38,693 nucleotides of DNA, taken from an uncultured Flavobacteriales bacterium (GTDB taxonomy: Bacteria; Bacteroidota; Bacteroidia; Flavobacteriales_E; Vicingaceae). Position 1 is the stretch's first letter; the number at the start of each line of letters is the position of its first letter. The stretch is taken from assembly GCA_913056345.1 (NCBI GenBank), contig CAJXMH010000003.1, forward strand, positions 1-38,693, written 5' to 3'. The position numbers and the translations under genes are program-made. The notes under the pieces are model-generated. The model searched no databases, was not told the DNA's origin, and was given only the letters and a program-made list of their open reading frames with translations. Of this stretch, positions 22,723-33,271 are shown piece after piece.

Positions 22723-23331
22723 ATGGAAGAGGAAAGGTTAGTAGAAAAGGCAGGAGAGCTTTTTATTCGTTACGGCATCAAGAGTATGACCATGGACGAA
22801 ATCTCACGTCAAATGGGGATCTCAAAAAAAACCCTTTACCAGTATGTCAGCAATAAGAAGGAGCTTGTTAAAAAAGTTGTTGAGCAACAGGTAGCTCACG
22901 AGCAAGCTTGCATTTGTGATTTGTTTGAAGGGGACGGAAATGCCATTGATAACCTCATGCAGATTACCGACTTTGTAGGAAATCAGATGAAAGAACTACA
23001 TCCATCTGTAATCTTCGATTTAAAGAAATATCATTTTGAGGCTTGGAAACGCTTAGAAAACCATAAAGAGGATTTCATCTACCGCACAGTAAAAGAAAAC
23101 TTAGAAGAGGGGATTAAAGAGGGTTTATATCGCGAAAATCTCAATCCTGAAATTGTGAGCCGATTTTACCTTTCTATGACCAATATGATCATTGATCCCG
23201 ATCAGGCTCTTGGTAATGAAATTCCAAGGGAAAGTTTACACAAAGAAATGATGCGGTACCACATTCGTGGAATAGCCAATAGCAAAGGCAGAGAGTATTT
23301 AAAACAAAAATTCAACCATATCCATGATTAA
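22723..23331 (+). CDS. TetR family regulator of the efflux operon
   Basis: This 202-residue protein has an N-terminal helix-turn-helix (about residues 7-50: AGELFIRYGIKSMTMDEISR, MGISKKTLYQYVSNKKELV) and an all-helical C-terminal ligand domain of low conservation. It is the first gene of a four-gene operon. Its stop overlaps the TolC-type gene by eight bases, so it most likely represses its own operon until an inducer binds. The palindrome at 22650-22677 is the candidate operator. Inducer unknown. Confidence 0.88.
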   Translation: MEEERLVEKAGELFIRYGIKSMTMDEISRQMGISKKTLYQYVSNKKELVKKVVEQQVAHEQACICDLFEGDGNAIDNLMQITDFVGNQMKELHPSVIFDLKKYHFEAWKRLENHKEDFIYRTVKENLEEGIKEGLYRENLNPEIVSRFYLSMTNMIIDPDQALGNEIPRESLHKEMMRYHIRGIANSKGREYLKQKFNHIHD

Positions 23332-24670
23332 TACAGTGAACAAAAGCCTAGTAATGGTCTTTTTTTTAAGCATTCTTGGGACCAATGCAAGGGCTGATAC
23401 CTTGAAGTTAAGTCTGCAAGAAGCCATTGATTTTGCATTAGCCAATAGCTACCAAGCTCAATTGGCAGATAAGGATGTGCAAAAATCTAAACAAAAGGTA
23501 AAAGAAACCATATCTATGGGGCTTCCACAGGTAAATGCAGAGGCAAACTACATTAACAATCTCGAAATTCCTGCAACGGCAGTTCCGGCAGAGTTTTTTG
23601 GTGGTCAACCTGGAGAACTAGCAACTGTTCGTTTTGGTGCTGAACAACAAATGAGTGCAAACATTACTGCCAATCAATTGATTTTTGATGGTTCTTATTT
23701 TGTCGGCCTACAGGCTAGTCGCGTTTACCTTGAACTAGCTAAGAACGACCAAGAGAAAAGCGAAGCAGATCTAAGAAAGTTGGTCATGCAAGCTTACGGT
23801 AATGTGCTTGTTACTGAAAGAAATGAAAAGATATTAAGCGAGAATGTAGTCGTTCTAAGAAAGAATTTAAAAGAAACGACCGCCCTCTACGAGAATGGCT
23901 TTCTTGAAGAACAAGACAAAGATCAGATAGCCTTGCTTTTAGCAAATGCAGAAAATGCACAGGCAAGAGCGAAAAGACAAATTGCAATTGCCAAAAACCA
24001 ACTAAAATTTACTTTAGGAATTGAAGTTGAGAACGGACTAGAGTTAAGTGAAAATTTAGAACAGATTACTACCCAAGTAAACAATCAAGACTACTTAGGT
24101 CAAGAATTTAATGTGATTAATCACATCGATTATAAAGTAATCAGCACACAGGAGCAAGCAACGGGATTGCTGATGAAGCAAGAAAAGTCAAACTACTTGC
24201 CCAAACTTTCCGCTTTTTATACTTACCAGCAAAATTCATTTGCCAATGAATTTAACTTTTTCAATAGCGATGGGCAATGGCTTTCAGGTCAATTTGTGGG
24301 TTTGAACTTGAGTGTGCCCATATTTAGCAGCTTTGGTCGTTATCAAAGAGTTCAACAAGCTAAGGTAGATTTAGAGCGTTTGGGAATAGCTAAGAAACAA
24401 GTCGCGCAACAGCTATTGATTCAAGCTGAAAATGCTAAATCGGAGTACACCTATGCTGTGCAGAATTACCAAACCACAGAAAGCAATATGAAACTAGCTG
24501 AAAGCATTTATCAAAAAACTAAGATCAAATACCAAGAAGGAATTAGCAGCAGTTTAGAGCTCACTCAAGCTAACAACCAGCTGATTGAATCACAAGGGAA
24601 TTTTATCAATGCATCCCTTCAACTCATTAACGCAAAAGCAAACTTAGACCAAGCCTTAAACACCTATTAA
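23324..24670 (+). CDS. TolC family outer membrane efflux protein
   Basis: The protein has 448 residues with a signal peptide ending NARA. The mature part begins DTLKLSLQEAIDFALANSYQAQ, typical for the TolC/OEP family. Long alternating alpha-helical stretches are duplicated about the middle (Ala/Gln/Lys-rich coiled coils near residues 130-225 and 340-440), with short beta-rich segments for the barrel. It would form the trimeric exit duct. It lies between the TetR and membrane fusion genes, two bases from the latter. Confidence 0.9.
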   Translation: MINTVNKSLVMVFFLSILGTNARADTLKLSLQEAIDFALANSYQAQLADKDVQKSKQKVKETISMGLPQVNAEANYINNLEIPATAVPAEFFGGQPGELATVRFGAEQQMSANITANQLIFDGSYFVGLQASRVYLELAKNDQEKSEADLRKLVMQAYGNVLVTERNEKILSENVVVLRKNLKETTALYENGFLEEQDKDQIALLLANAENAQARAKRQIAIAKNQLKFTLGIEVENGLELSENLEQITTQVNNQDYLGQEFNVINHIDYKVISTQEQATGLLMKQEKSNYLPKLSAFYTYQQNSFANEFNFFNSDGQWLSGQFVGLNLSVPIFSSFGRYQRVQQAKVDLERLGIAKKQVAQQLLIQAENAKSEYTYAVQNYQTTESNMKLAESIYQKTKIKYQEGISSSLELTQANNQLIESQGNFINASLQLINAKANLDQALNTY

Positions 24671-24672
24671 AC

Positions 24673-25848
24673 ATGAAAAAAGTAAATTATTTTAGTCTCT
24701 TATTCGGTTTTTTGTTTCTCTTTAGTTGTGGAGAAAAAATTCAAGAAAAATCAATTGAAAAGACTTTGAATAGTAATGATATTGAAGCTTTAAAAGAATT
24801 GAAAGCTGACTTATCCAATAAGCAACATGAACTGACTGACCAACTGGACAAGATTTCTAAGAAGATAGAAAGTCTAGATACCAATCAGAACCGACCATTG
24901 GTTAGTGTCTATGAATTAAAGCCAACTGATTTTAAGCACTACATAGAAGTTCAAGCAAGCTTCGATACGGAGAAGAATGTGCTGCTTTTTGCAGAATACA
25001 GTGGAATGATTACAGCTGTTCTAGTAAAAGAAGGACAAGAGGTAAGCCAAGGGCAGCTGCTTGCCAAGATTGATGACGGTGGCTTAGCGCAACAATTAAC
25101 CCAAGCGGAAGTCCAAGCTGAGCTTAGCAAAACAACCTATCAAAAGCAAAAACGCCTTTGGGAGCAGAAAATAGGTTCAGAGATGGATTACCTAAGGTCA
25201 AAAGCTGATTATGAAGCTAAAGAAAAAATGGTTGAACAGACGAAAAAGCAAATCGATAAAACCCAAATTAGAGCGCCTTTCTCAGGAGTAGTTGATGAAA
25301 TCTTAATAGAAAAAGGCAACATGGTTAGTCCGGGAATGAGCGCTGTGGCTCGCTTATTAAACTTAAGCGAGATGTATGCTGAGGCATCCATTCCTGAAGT
25401 TTACATACAAACGGTGAATCAAGGTAAAAAGATTGAAGTATTTGTACCTGTTTTAACTGATACCATTCAAGCTGAAGTTTCTCAGGTTAACAATTTCATT
25501 AATCCTGAAAATAGAACTTTTAAAATAGAAGCTAGGGTGGCCAACAAAGATTGGTCGATCAAGCCGAATATGAACGCTAAACTTCGTATTGCGGATTATG
25601 TCGCTGATTCAACCTTAGTCATTCCAAAAAACATTATTTCAGAAGATGCAGAAGGTAGGAAGTATTTATTTGTAGCCGAAAATAAAGAAGCGAATGTAGC
25701 TCAAGCTAAAAAGACCTTTATTGAATTAGGTCGTTCAGAGGGTGATCATTATGAAGTATTAGATGGCCTTACTGCAGGAATGACTGTAATAGAAGAGGGA
25801 GCTCGCACAGTACTAGATGGCCAGAAAGTTGAAATTTTAAAGCAATAG
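24673..25848 (+). CDS. RND efflux periplasmic adaptor (lipoprotein)
   Basis: This 391-residue membrane fusion protein has a lipobox at LFLFSCGE, so Cys19 is probably lipidated. An N-terminal coiled coil covers about residues 25-75, a lipoyl half-motif VLVKEGQEVSQGQLLAKID is at about 119-137, an alpha-hairpin follows, and then TQIRAPFSGVVDEILIEKGN completes the lipoyl domain. Beta-barrel and membrane-proximal domains end the protein. It links the TolC-like duct to the RND pump encoded four bases downstream. The extra N-terminal coiled coil before the lipoyl domain is longer than in AcrA. Confidence 0.9.
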   Translation: MKKVNYFSLLFGFLFLFSCGEKIQEKSIEKTLNSNDIEALKELKADLSNKQHELTDQLDKISKKIESLDTNQNRPLVSVYELKPTDFKHYIEVQASFDTEKNVLLFAEYSGMITAVLVKEGQEVSQGQLLAKIDDGGLAQQLTQAEVQAELSKTTYQKQKRLWEQKIGSEMDYLRSKADYEAKEKMVEQTKKQIDKTQIRAPFSGVVDEILIEKGNMVSPGMSAVARLLNLSEMYAEASIPEVYIQTVNQGKKIEVFVPVLTDTIQAEVSQVNNFINPENRTFKIEARVANKDWSIKPNMNAKLRIADYVADSTLVIPKNIISEDAEGRKYLFVAENKEANVAQAKKTFIELGRSEGDHYEVLDGLTAGMTVIEEGARTVLDGQKVEILKQ

Positions 25849-25852
25849 CTTC

Positions 25853-28800
25853 ATGAACAAGTTCAAAGAAAAAGTACAAAAAGAGTTTGGGCCATCTTCA
25901 TGGGCAATAGATAACCACACGGTTATTTATGTTCTGATTGCGGTTTTCTTGATTGCCGGAATTTCATCCTACTCCAATCTACCGCGAGAGAGTTTCCCTG
26001 AGATTGTGGAAACCAAGGTATACATCAGTACACCATATCCAGGGAATACTGCTGAAGATATCGAGAGGCTGATCACAGATCCGATCGAAGAAGCGATTGA
26101 GAATGTAAGCAACGTGAAAGAGGTTACTTCAACTTCTCAGCAGGACTATGGAATCATTATCGTTGAGTTTGACGAAAACATTACAGTAGAGCAGGCAAAG
26201 CAGAATGTAAAAGATGAAGTAGATGCAGTAAAATCAGGAGAAGACTGGCCAACTTTTAATGGGGCGAAGGTAGAGCCTAATATTTTCGATCTCAACTTTT
26301 CGGAAGAAATGCCCATTTTGAATGTGAATATATCAGGTAATTACCCGGTAGATAAACTCAAAGACTATGCTGAAATCCTTCAAGATAAAATTGAAGAGCT
26401 TCCGGAGATCAAACAAGCCGATATAAGAGGGGTTGATCAAAAAGAAGTAGAAGTAGCAGTAGATGTTTACAAGATGATGGCTGCCAAGGTGAGCTTCAAT
26501 GACGTAGCCGGAGCAATTGGCAATGGTAATGTTACCATTTCTGCAGGCAATTTGGTAAGCAACGGTTTACAACGTACCATCAGGGTTTTGGGAGAAATTG
26601 ACAATCCTCAAGAGCTCAATAATTTTGTAGTAAAAAATCAAGGTGGTGCAGTTTACCTGAGGGACATTGCTGAGGTTAGTTTCAAAGAAGGAGATAAGAC
26701 TACTTACGCCCGAGAGTTTGGTGAGAGCGTGGTTATGCTTGATGTAAAAAAACGAGGGGGTAAGAATATGGTGGAGGCCGCTCGTGAAATCCAAACTATT
26801 GTAGATGAAACCATAGCAGAAGACTTTCCATCTGATCTAAGCGTTACCATTGCCAATGATCAATCTACTAAAACCATCAATCAGGTTAATGACTTGGTGA
26901 ATAACATCATTTTTGGAATCATTCTGGTTGTTACAGTTTTAATGTTCTTTTTGGGCTTTCGAAATGCGCTCTTCGTCGGGTTTGCTATTCCGATGTCCAT
27001 GTTCCTATCTTTTATGATTATTGAGTCGATCGGTTACACCTTAAACACCATGGTACTATTTGCTTTGGTTATGGGATTAGGGATGCTAGTTGATAACGGT
27101 ATTGTAGTAGTAGAGAATGTCTACCGCTTAATGGATGAAGAGGGAATGAGCAGAATTCAAGCTGCCAAGCAAGGTGTAGGAGAAATTGCCTTTCCCATTA
27201 TCATTTCAACCTTAACTACGGTTGCCGCTTTCTTCCCCTTAGGCTTTTGGCCAGGTGTAATAGGGTCGTTTATGATGATCTTCCCGATTACGCTTTCGAT
27301 AGTCTTAGGTTCTTCTTTAGTTGTCGCCCTCTTTTTCAATTCAGTGCTTGTTTCTCGCTTAATGGGTGTAGATGACAAGTCGCTCAGTATGAAGCAACTG
27401 ATTTACACAAGTTTGATACTTGTTGTTTTAGGTGGTTTAATGCTCATGGCAAATTCCTCCATAAGAGGTTTGGGAACACTTCTCATTTTTGTAGCTATTT
27501 TAATGTGGCTTTACAAGTACTTATTATTAGATGCCACTATTTGGTTTCAACGAAAGGTGCTCCCTATTCTAGAAGAGAAATATCGAAATACAGTACGTTT
27601 TGCATTGACTGGTAAAATGGCTTACGTCTTTTTATTTGGCACCATAGGTGTTTTTATTTCTTCCATTATTGTAACTGGAATTGTATCTCCGAAAGTTGAG
27701 TTCTTTCCTGAGAATAAACCCAATCAGATTATTGTTTACATCGAGTACCCTGAAGGTACAGATATTGAGAAAACCAATGAGATTACTAAAAGCATTGAGC
27801 AAAGGGTTTACAATGTGGTGCTTGATGAAGAGTATGAAAAAGACGGACGAAACTTCATGGTTGAGTCGGCAGTTTCGCAAGTAGGTGAAGGGGCAGGAAA
27901 TCCCCAAAAAGACGGAGGCTCGAGGGCTGAAATGCCGCATAGGGGGAAGGTTACTGTTAGCTTACGTGAGTTTAAATACCGCGAAGGCCGCGATAGCGAA
28001 AAGCTCAGACGTAAAGTGCAAAAAGCTTTAGCTGGAATTTATCCAGGAGTGTCTATATCAGTTGAAAAGGATGAGGTGGGACCTCCTGTGGGTTATCCGA
28101 TCAACATTGAGATCAGCGGTAACGACTATGCTGAGCTGATCAACACCGCAGAGCAAATGCGTGCATATATTAATTCAAATAATATTGCTGGTATTGAAGA
28201 GCTTAAGATCGATGTGAATAAGTCTAAACCTTCAATGGAGGTGGAGATAGATCGTGAAAAAGCAGGAGAACTTGGAGTCTCTGTTGGCCAAGTAGGAAAC
28301 CAGTTGCGAAACGCAGTATTTGGTAGTAAAGCAGGAATTTACAAAGAGGATGGGGATGATTACGATATCTATGTTCGCTTTAATGAAGAAAACAGGTATA
28401 ACCGTAATTCGTTATTCAATCAAAACATTGTCTTTAGAGATCCTGCAACTGGGCGGATCAAGGAGATTCCTGTCTCTACCGTTGCGAAACCGAAGAATAT
28501 CACTTCCTTTTCTGCGATCAAGCACATTAACTTGAAACGAATAGTAACCCTTTATTCAGCTGTTTTGCCAGGTTATAATGGAAATGAAGTGGTGAATCAA
28601 GTCAAGGCGCAATTACAAGACTTTGCAGCTCCTCAAGGCATTAAGTATGCTTTTACAGGAGAAATTGAAGAACAAGATACCAATATGCGTTTCTTATTGG
28701 GTGCTTTAGGTACAGGTTTAGCTTTGATCATTCTGCTTTTAGTACTGCAGTTCAATTCCATCTCTAAGCCATTGATCATTATGTTTTCGATCTTACTTAG

Positions 28801-29335
28801 TTTTAGTGGAGTCTTTTATGGTATTGCTATTTTCAATATGAATTTCGTGATCATGATGACTATGCTTGGAATTATTTCTTTGGCTGGAATTGTGGTAAAC
28901 AACAGTGTTGTCTTAATTGACTATACCGACATATTGCTTAACCGTAAAAAAGATGAATTGGGTGTTGAAAAGAATCAGCTTTTACCAAAACAAGAGGTAA
29001 AAGAAGTGGTAATCCAAAGTGGGAAAGCACGTTTAAGACCTGTTTTGCTTACAGCAATTACTACCGTTTTGGGCTTGATTCCACTAGCCACAGGATTAAA
29101 CATTGATTTCTTTGGTTTATTCACCAATTTTGACCCTGATATCTATGTTGGAGGAGACAATGTCATCTTTTGGGGTCCATTAGCCTGGACTGTGATCTTT
29201 GGTTTAACCTTTGCTACTTTCTTGACGCTTGTAATTATTCCGGTTTGCTACTATTTAGTGTACCGAATCAAGTTGCGCATTTTTAAAGATAGAAAAGTGA
29301 GTTTGGATCAGCTGAATACCGAAACAGTAAGTTAG
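25853..29335 (+). CDS. RND efflux permease (AcrB/HAE1 type)
   Basis: This 1160-residue inner-membrane pump has twelve predicted helices in the usual 1+5, 1+5 plan with two large periplasmic loops. The N-terminus carries ISTPYPGNTAEDIERLITDPIEEAI. TM4 shows LVDNGIVVVENV, retaining the proton-relay Asp, and the C-terminal half ends GLTFATFLTLVIIPVCYYLV. It is about 100 residues longer than AcrB, largely from an insertion with two extra hydrophobic segments after TM6 (about 515-570). Substrates cannot be inferred. It is the last gene of the TetR operon, closed by a terminator. Confidence 0.92.
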   Translation: MNKFKEKVQKEFGPSSWAIDNHTVIYVLIAVFLIAGISSYSNLPRESFPEIVETKVYISTPYPGNTAEDIERLITDPIEEAIENVSNVKEVTSTSQQDYGIIIVEFDENITVEQAKQNVKDEVDAVKSGEDWPTFNGAKVEPNIFDLNFSEEMPILNVNISGNYPVDKLKDYAEILQDKIEELPEIKQADIRGVDQKEVEVAVDVYKMMAAKVSFNDVAGAIGNGNVTISAGNLVSNGLQRTIRVLGEIDNPQELNNFVVKNQGGAVYLRDIAEVSFKEGDKTTYAREFGESVVMLDVKKRGGKNMVEAAREIQTIVDETIAEDFPSDLSVTIANDQSTKTINQVNDLVNNIIFGIILVVTVLMFFLGFRNALFVGFAIPMSMFLSFMIIESIGYTLNTMVLFALVMGLGMLVDNGIVVVENVYRLMDEEGMSRIQAAKQGVGEIAFPIIISTLTTVAAFFPLGFWPGVIGSFMMIFPITLSIVLGSSLVVALFFNSVLVSRLMGVDDKSLSMKQLIYTSLILVVLGGLMLMANSSIRGLGTLLIFVAILMWLYKYLLLDATIWFQRKVLPILEEKYRNTVRFALTGKMAYVFLFGTIGVFISSIIVTGIVSPKVEFFPENKPNQIIVYIEYPEGTDIEKTNEITKSIEQRVYNVVLDEEYEKDGRNFMVESAVSQVGEGAGNPQKDGGSRAEMPHRGKVTVSLREFKYREGRDSEKLRRKVQKALAGIYPGVSISVEKDEVGPPVGYPINIEISGNDYAELINTAEQMRAYINSNNIAGIEELKIDVNKSKPSMEVEIDREKAGELGVSVGQVGNQLRNAVFGSKAGIYKEDGDDYDIYVRFNEENRYNRNSLFNQNIVFRDPATGRIKEIPVSTVAKPKNITSFSAIKHINLKRIVTLYSAVLPGYNGNEVVNQVKAQLQDFAAPQGIKYAFTGEIEEQDTNMRFLLGALGTGLALIILLLVLQFNSISKPLIIMFSILLSFSGVFYGIAIFNMNFVIMMTMLGIISLAGIVVNNSVVLIDYTDILLNRKKDELGVEKNQLLPKQEVKEVVIQSGKARLRPVLLTAITTVLGLIPLATGLNIDFFGLFTNFDPDIYVGGDNVIFWGPLAWTVIFGLTFATFLTLVIIPVCYYLVYRIKLRIFKDRKVSLDQLNTETVS

Positions 29336-29357
29336 TCTAGACTGCATTGAATCTAAT

Positions 29358-29390
29358 AAAAAAGGCTCCTGAACTCAGGAGCCTTTTTTA
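29358..29390 (+). terminator. bidirectional terminator between the RND operon and accC
   Basis: AAAGGCTCCTG pairs with CAGGAGCCTTT around AACT (29361-29386), with A runs before and T runs after. The convergent genes on both sides can share it. Confidence 0.92.
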
Positions 29391-29404
29391 TTATTGAATT
29401 TTAC

Positions 29405-30757
29405 TTAATCTTCTTGAGGTGGTTGCAGCTTAAAGCTTTCCATAAACTTAGTAGTGCAATTTCCTTCGTTAAAGATTTCATCTTCCATCAACTGCTGATG
29501 GAAAGGGATGGTGGTTTTAATTCCCTCAATCACATATTCGCTTAGTGCACGTTTCATTTTATCTATGGCTTCTTCTCGAGTTTGAGCAACTGTAATCAGT
29601 TTGGAGATCATAGAGTCGTAGTAAGGGGGTATAACGTAACCCGCATAAGAGTGTGTATCAACTCTTACGCCGTGTCCACCGGGAGCATGGTAGGTGGTAA
29701 TGGCACCAGGACTTGGTCTAAAATCGTTAAAAGGATCTTCAGCATTTATTCTGCATTGAATAGCGTGCATTTGAGGATAGTAATTTTGTCCCGAAATTTT
29801 ATGCCCTGCTGCAATCTTGATTTGCTCTTTTACAAGGTCAAAGTTGATTACTTCCTCCGTAATAGTGTGCTCGACTTGGATTCTAGTATTCATCTCCATA
29901 AAGTAGAAATTACGATTCTTATCTACTAAAAACTCAACCGTACCAACACCTTCATACTTTACTGCTGAGGCTGCTTTAATAGCCGCTTTTCCCATCTTTT
30001 CCCTTAGTTTATCTGTCATAAAAGGGGAGGGGGTTTCTTCTACTAACTTTTGGTGCCTTCTTTGAATCGAGCAATCTCTTTCTGAAAGGTGACAGTAATT
30101 TCCAAATTGGTCGCCTGCTATTTGGATTTCAATATGGCGCGGTTCTTCAATAAACTTCTCCATGTACATGCCATCATTTCCAAAGGCCGCCGCTGCTTCT
30201 TTTCGTGCACTTTCCCATGCAGCTTCTAGTTCGCTCTCTGCCTTAATAACGCGCATGCCTTTACCTCCGCCACCTGCCGTAGCTTTCATCATTACAGGAT
30301 AACCAATTTCTTTAGCAGATTTCTTGGCATGTTTTAAGTCTTTCAACAAGCCTTCAGAACCCGGCACTGTTGGTACTCCTGCTTTGATCATGGTAGATTT
30401 GGCTTGAGACTTATCTCCCATGCCTTCAATCATTTCTGGGGAAGCGCCAATAAACTTAACACCGTGCTCATCGCAAATCTTTGAAAACTTAGCATTTTCC
30501 GAAAGAAAACCATAACCAGGGTGAATAGCATCAGCATTGGTAATTTCGGCTGCTGCCATAATGTTGGCTATTTTCAAGTAGGATTCATTGCTAGATGCAG
30601 GTCCAATACACACTGCCTCGTCGGCGAACCTTACGTGCAGACTATCTGCGTCAGCAGATGAATATACTGCAATTGTATTAATGCCCATTTCTTTACAGGT
30701 GCGAATAACCCTGAGGGCTATTTCACCTCTATTGGCGATTAAAACCTTTTTAAACAT
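29405..30757 (-). CDS. accC: acetyl-CoA carboxylase, biotin carboxylase subunit
   Basis: AccC carboxylates biotin on BCCP using ATP and bicarbonate, the first step of fatty acid synthesis. The 450-residue protein has the N-terminal [21 protein letters not shown], the ATP-grasp glycine loop [26 protein letters not shown], and the catalytic [11 protein letters not shown] near residues 290-300. Length is normal. It lies 35 bases after accB, in the cluster pdxA-yceD-rpmF-fabH-accB-accC. Confidence 0.95.
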   Translation of the reverse strand: MFKKVLIANRGEIALRVIRTCKEMGINTIAVYSSADADSLHVRFADEAVCIGPASSNESYLKIANIMAAAEITNADAIHPGYGFLSENAKFSKICDEHGVKFIGASPEMIEGMGDKSQAKSTMIKAGVPTVPGSEGLLKDLKHAKKSAKEIGYPVMMKATAGGGGKGMRVIKAESELEAAWESARKEAAAAFGNDGMYMEKFIEEPRHIEIQIAGDQFGNYCHLSERDCSIQRRHQKLVEETPSPFMTDKLREKMGKAAIKAASAVKYEGVGTVEFLVDKNRNFYFMEMNTRIQVEHTITEEVINFDLVKEQIKIAAGHKISGQNYYPQMHAIQCRINAEDPFNDFRPSPGAITTYHAPGGHGVRVDTHSYAGYVIPPYYDSMISKLITVAQTREEAIDKMKRALSEYVIEGIKTTIPFHQQLMEDEIFNEGNCTTKFMESFKLQPPQED

Positions 30758-30792
30758 ACGTTCTGTTTTTGGTTACGTAGAGTCCTACTTTA

Positions 30793-31338
30793 TTATGCAG
30801 GTTCTACTAAGAAAAGCGCTTGGTCATATTCTACAGGAGTAGAATCATCTACCAACACTTTTACAATTTTGCCTGATACTTCACTTTCAATTTCATTGAA
30901 GAGCTTCATAGCTTCAATAACACAAACTGTATCGCCTTCACTAATGGTATCTCCAACTTTAACAAACTCTGCTTTATCCGGAGCAGGCTTGCGGTAAAAA
31001 GTTCCGATCATTGGAGATTTAACCTCAATGTAATTATTCTCTTCTTCCTTACTTTCCTCCTTCTTTGCGGTCTCAGCAGCAGGGTTTGAAGCAGGTGCAG
31101 GAGCTGCTTGAGCAGGAGGCATAGTTGCAGGCATTTGCTGTGGCATTGCAGCCATTTGTTGCGCTGGAATAACCTGCGCTACCATTGGCTGTTGTTGATC
31201 TTGTTGAGCGGATTGTTTGCCTCTTTTGAAAGGAGGGGTTTTAATATTGATCTTGAAATCTTTGTCTTCAATTTCAACTTCACTTACTCCTGATTTAGAA
31301 ACAAATTTGATCAACTCTTGTATTTCGCTAATTTTCAT
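30793..31338 (-). CDS. accB: acetyl-CoA carboxylase biotin carboxyl carrier protein
   Basis: The 181-residue BCCP has an N-terminal amphipathic region (about 1-40), a flexible Gln/Ala/Pro/Met-rich linker (about 41-100), and a C-terminal biotinyl domain with CVIEAMKLFNEIE, where K145 carries biotin. It is the partner of AccC next door. The cluster supplies malonyl-CoA, while the upstream fabH starts chain synthesis. Confidence 0.95.
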   Translation of the reverse strand: MKISEIQELIKFVSKSGVSEVEIEDKDFKINIKTPPFKRGKQSAQQDQQQPMVAQVIPAQQMAAMPQQMPATMPPAQAAPAPASNPAAETAKKEESKEEENNYIEVKSPMIGTFYRKPAPDKAEFVKVGDTISEGDTVCVIEAMKLFNEIESEVSGKIVKVLVDDSTPVEYDQALFLVEPA

Positions 31339-31399
31339 TTTGGTGTTTTTGATTAGTAGCTGACTAAATTAAAAATTTATAAAGAGAATCCAAGCAGGC

Positions 31400-32401
31400 T
31401 TAGTTAGCGCTGTTGTAGGCCCATTTAAGGTAGATGGAACCCCAAGTGAAGCCCCCACCAAAAGCAGAAAGGATTAAATTGTCTCCTTTCTTAAGCTTAT
31501 TCTCCCACTCCCACAAGCAAAGCGGTATGGTGCCATTAGTAGTGTTGCCGTAACGTTCAATATTCAGCATTACTTGCTCTTTTCCTACTCCCATTCTATT
31601 TGCAGTAGCGTCAATGATTCTTTTATTGGCTTGGTGTGGCACTAAGTATCGGATATCCCCACTTTTTAGCTTATTGCGCTCCATGATTTCTGCCGAAACT
31701 TCTGCCATATTGTTAACAGCAAACTTAAAAACTGCTTGACCTTCTTGGTAAACAAAGTGCTCTTTGGCATCTACCGTTTCATGGCTAGCCGGCTTTACCG
31801 AGCCTCCTGCCTTTTGGTGCAAGTGTACTCTGCCTGAGCCGTCACTTTTCATGATGCTATCCATAATGCCACATTCCTCTTGAGTTGGCTCAAGTAAAGC
31901 AGCGCCGCCTCCATCACCAAAGATAATGCAGGTTGTTCGGTCAGTGTAGTCAATGATCGAAGACATTTTATCTGCCCCTACCACCACGACTTTTTTGTAC
32001 TGACCGCTTTCCACGTATTTGCTTGCGGTAGTTAAGCCATAAAGAAAACCTGAACAAGCAGCCATTAAGTCAAAGCTAAAGGCATTTTTTGCACCAACTT
32101 TATCAGAAATAATATTTGCTGTTGCAGGGAAAACAAGATCAGGTGTTACGGTGCAACAAATTAAGAGGTCAATTTCATCTGCAGTTATACCTCTTTTCTT
32201 AAGGAGTTCCTCTACAGCTGCAGCTCCCATGTCTGAAGTGCCTTGGCCTTCACCTTTTAATATTCTTCTTTCTTTTATTCCTGTTCTGCTGGTAATCCAC
32301 TCATCTGAAGTGTCAACCATATCTTCTAAAACCTTGTTTGTCAGTTTGTATTCAGGAACGTATCCACCTACTGCAGTGATAGCTGCTCTGGTTTTTGTCA
32401 T
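31400..32401 (-). CDS. fabH: 3-oxoacyl-ACP synthase III
   Basis: FabH condenses acetyl- or branched acyl-CoA with malonyl-ACP to start fatty acid synthesis. The 333-residue protein has catalytic C116 in [10 protein letters not shown]256 in VPHQANKRI and N286 in [12 protein letters not shown]. It sits between rpmF and accB. A hairpin at 32485-32515 separates it from rpmF, so its transcription may be partly attenuated. Confidence 0.95.
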   Translation of the reverse strand: MTKTRAAITAVGGYVPEYKLTNKVLEDMVDTSDEWITSRTGIKERRILKGEGQGTSDMGAAAVEELLKKRGITADEIDLLICCTVTPDLVFPATANIISDKVGAKNAFSFDLMAACSGFLYGLTTASKYVESGQYKKVVVVGADKMSSIIDYTDRTTCIIFGDGGGAALLEPTQEECGIMDSIMKSDGSGRVHLHQKAGGSVKPASHETVDAKEHFVYQEGQAVFKFAVNNMAEVSAEIMERNKLKSGDIRYLVPHQANKRIIDATANRMGVGKEQVMLNIERYGNTTNGTIPLCLWEWENKLKKGDNLILSAFGGGFTWGSIYLKWAYNSAN

Positions 32402-32484
32402 GCGTGCTAACTTTATGTTGCGCTTTTATTGAGCTAAGGTAGTTATAAATGCATAACTACCATTTAGCAGCCTTTTACTAATGC

Positions 32485-32515
32485 AAAAGGTGAAGTAGGA
32501 TATACTTCACCTTTT
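32485..32515 (-). terminator. hairpin between rpmF and fabH, possible attenuator
   Basis: AAAAGGTGAAGTA (32485-32497) pairs perfectly with TACTTCACCTTTT (32503-32515) around GGATA. On the minus strand it ends in only four T, weak for a full terminator. On the plus strand the T run is longer. It probably limits read-through from rpmF into fabH or protects the mRNA end. Confidence 0.6.
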
Positions 32516-32536
32516 ATTTTTTCAAAGGAATGATTT

Positions 32537-32725
32537 CTAAGCTTGTGCTTTTTCCATTACAACTTTACCCTTGTAGTAAAGCTTACCTTCATACCAATGT
32601 GCGCGGTGGTAAAGGTGTGGCATACCTGTAGTGGGGCAAGTTGCAATAGTTGGTGCTTCAGCTTTATAATGTGTTCTTCTTTTATCTCTTCTGGTTTTGG
32701 AGATTTTCCGTTTAGGATGTGCCAT
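32537..32725 (-). CDS. rpmF: 50S ribosomal protein L32
   Basis: The 62-residue basic protein starts [23 protein letters not shown], diagnostic of L32, and ends [12 protein letters not shown]. The zinc-ribbon cysteines of the classical form are reduced to one (C30 in IATCPTTG), as is common in Bacteroidota. Its ATG is two bases from the stop of yceD, so the pair is coupled. Confidence 0.95.
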   Translation of the reverse strand: MAHPKRKISKTRRDKRRTHYKAEAPTIATCPTTGMPHLYHRAHWYEGKLYYKGKVVMEKAQA

Positions 32726-32727
32726 AA

Positions 32728-33267
32728 TTAATCTATTTTATTTGCTTGCTTTAATTGTTCTAGTTTTGCCCATCTCGGGTCTATTTCTTCTTTTTTCTTT
32801 TGGTCCTCTTTTTGGTTGATCTCTTCAAGCTTTTGAATTACATCTTGATTGCAATTATCGATGTCCTTGTGAGCTACTTTTGAAGGCAATTGAAGGTGAA
32901 TGAATTCATAAACTTCTTCACTGATATCAAGCTCATAAGCGTCAGATGGAATGATTTTTATCTCATCAGTTTCCTGATAGACTTCATTGCCAAACTTAAC
33001 AATCAACTCTTCTTGACCTTTCAAATTTATGGTTAGTGGGTCGTTGCAACGATCACACTGTGTATGCCATTTCCCTTTTAAGTCAAACTGCAGCTCAAAT
33101 AAGGTGCTTTTTTTATTGAATTCAACTTCAATTTCAACCTCAGCATTTTGAATTATTGAAAATTCATATTGCTCAAAGAACTCTTTATCTACATTAAAAC
33201 TAAAGTCGTGCTTCCCCAGTTTTAACCCACTAAAAGGAATGATTAAACGCTGACTTTTCTTCTTCAT
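32728..33267 (-). CDS. YceD/DUF177 family protein
   Basis: This 179-residue acidic protein has a central [22 protein letters not shown], the hallmark CxxC region of DUF177. Family members are almost always encoded directly before rpmF, as here, and are linked to 23S rRNA processing or assembly in some bacteria and plastids. Its start is four bases downstream of a hairpin containing GAGGGGG, which could cover a ribosome binding site. Confidence 0.9.
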   Translation of the reverse strand: MKKKSQRLIIPFSGLKLGKHDFSFNVDKEFFEQYEFSIIQNAEVEIEVEFNKKSTLFELQFDLKGKWHTQCDRCNDPLTINLKGQEELIVKFGNEVYQETDEIKIIPSDAYELDISEEVYEFIHLQLPSKVAHKDIDNCNQDVIQKLEEINQKEDQKKKEEIDPRWAKLEQLKQANKID

Positions 33268-33271
33268 AAAT

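Noticed and set aside
32151-32432. Plus-strand frame opposite fabH
   Set aside because: Lies wholly over the well-supported fabH gene and has no family features.
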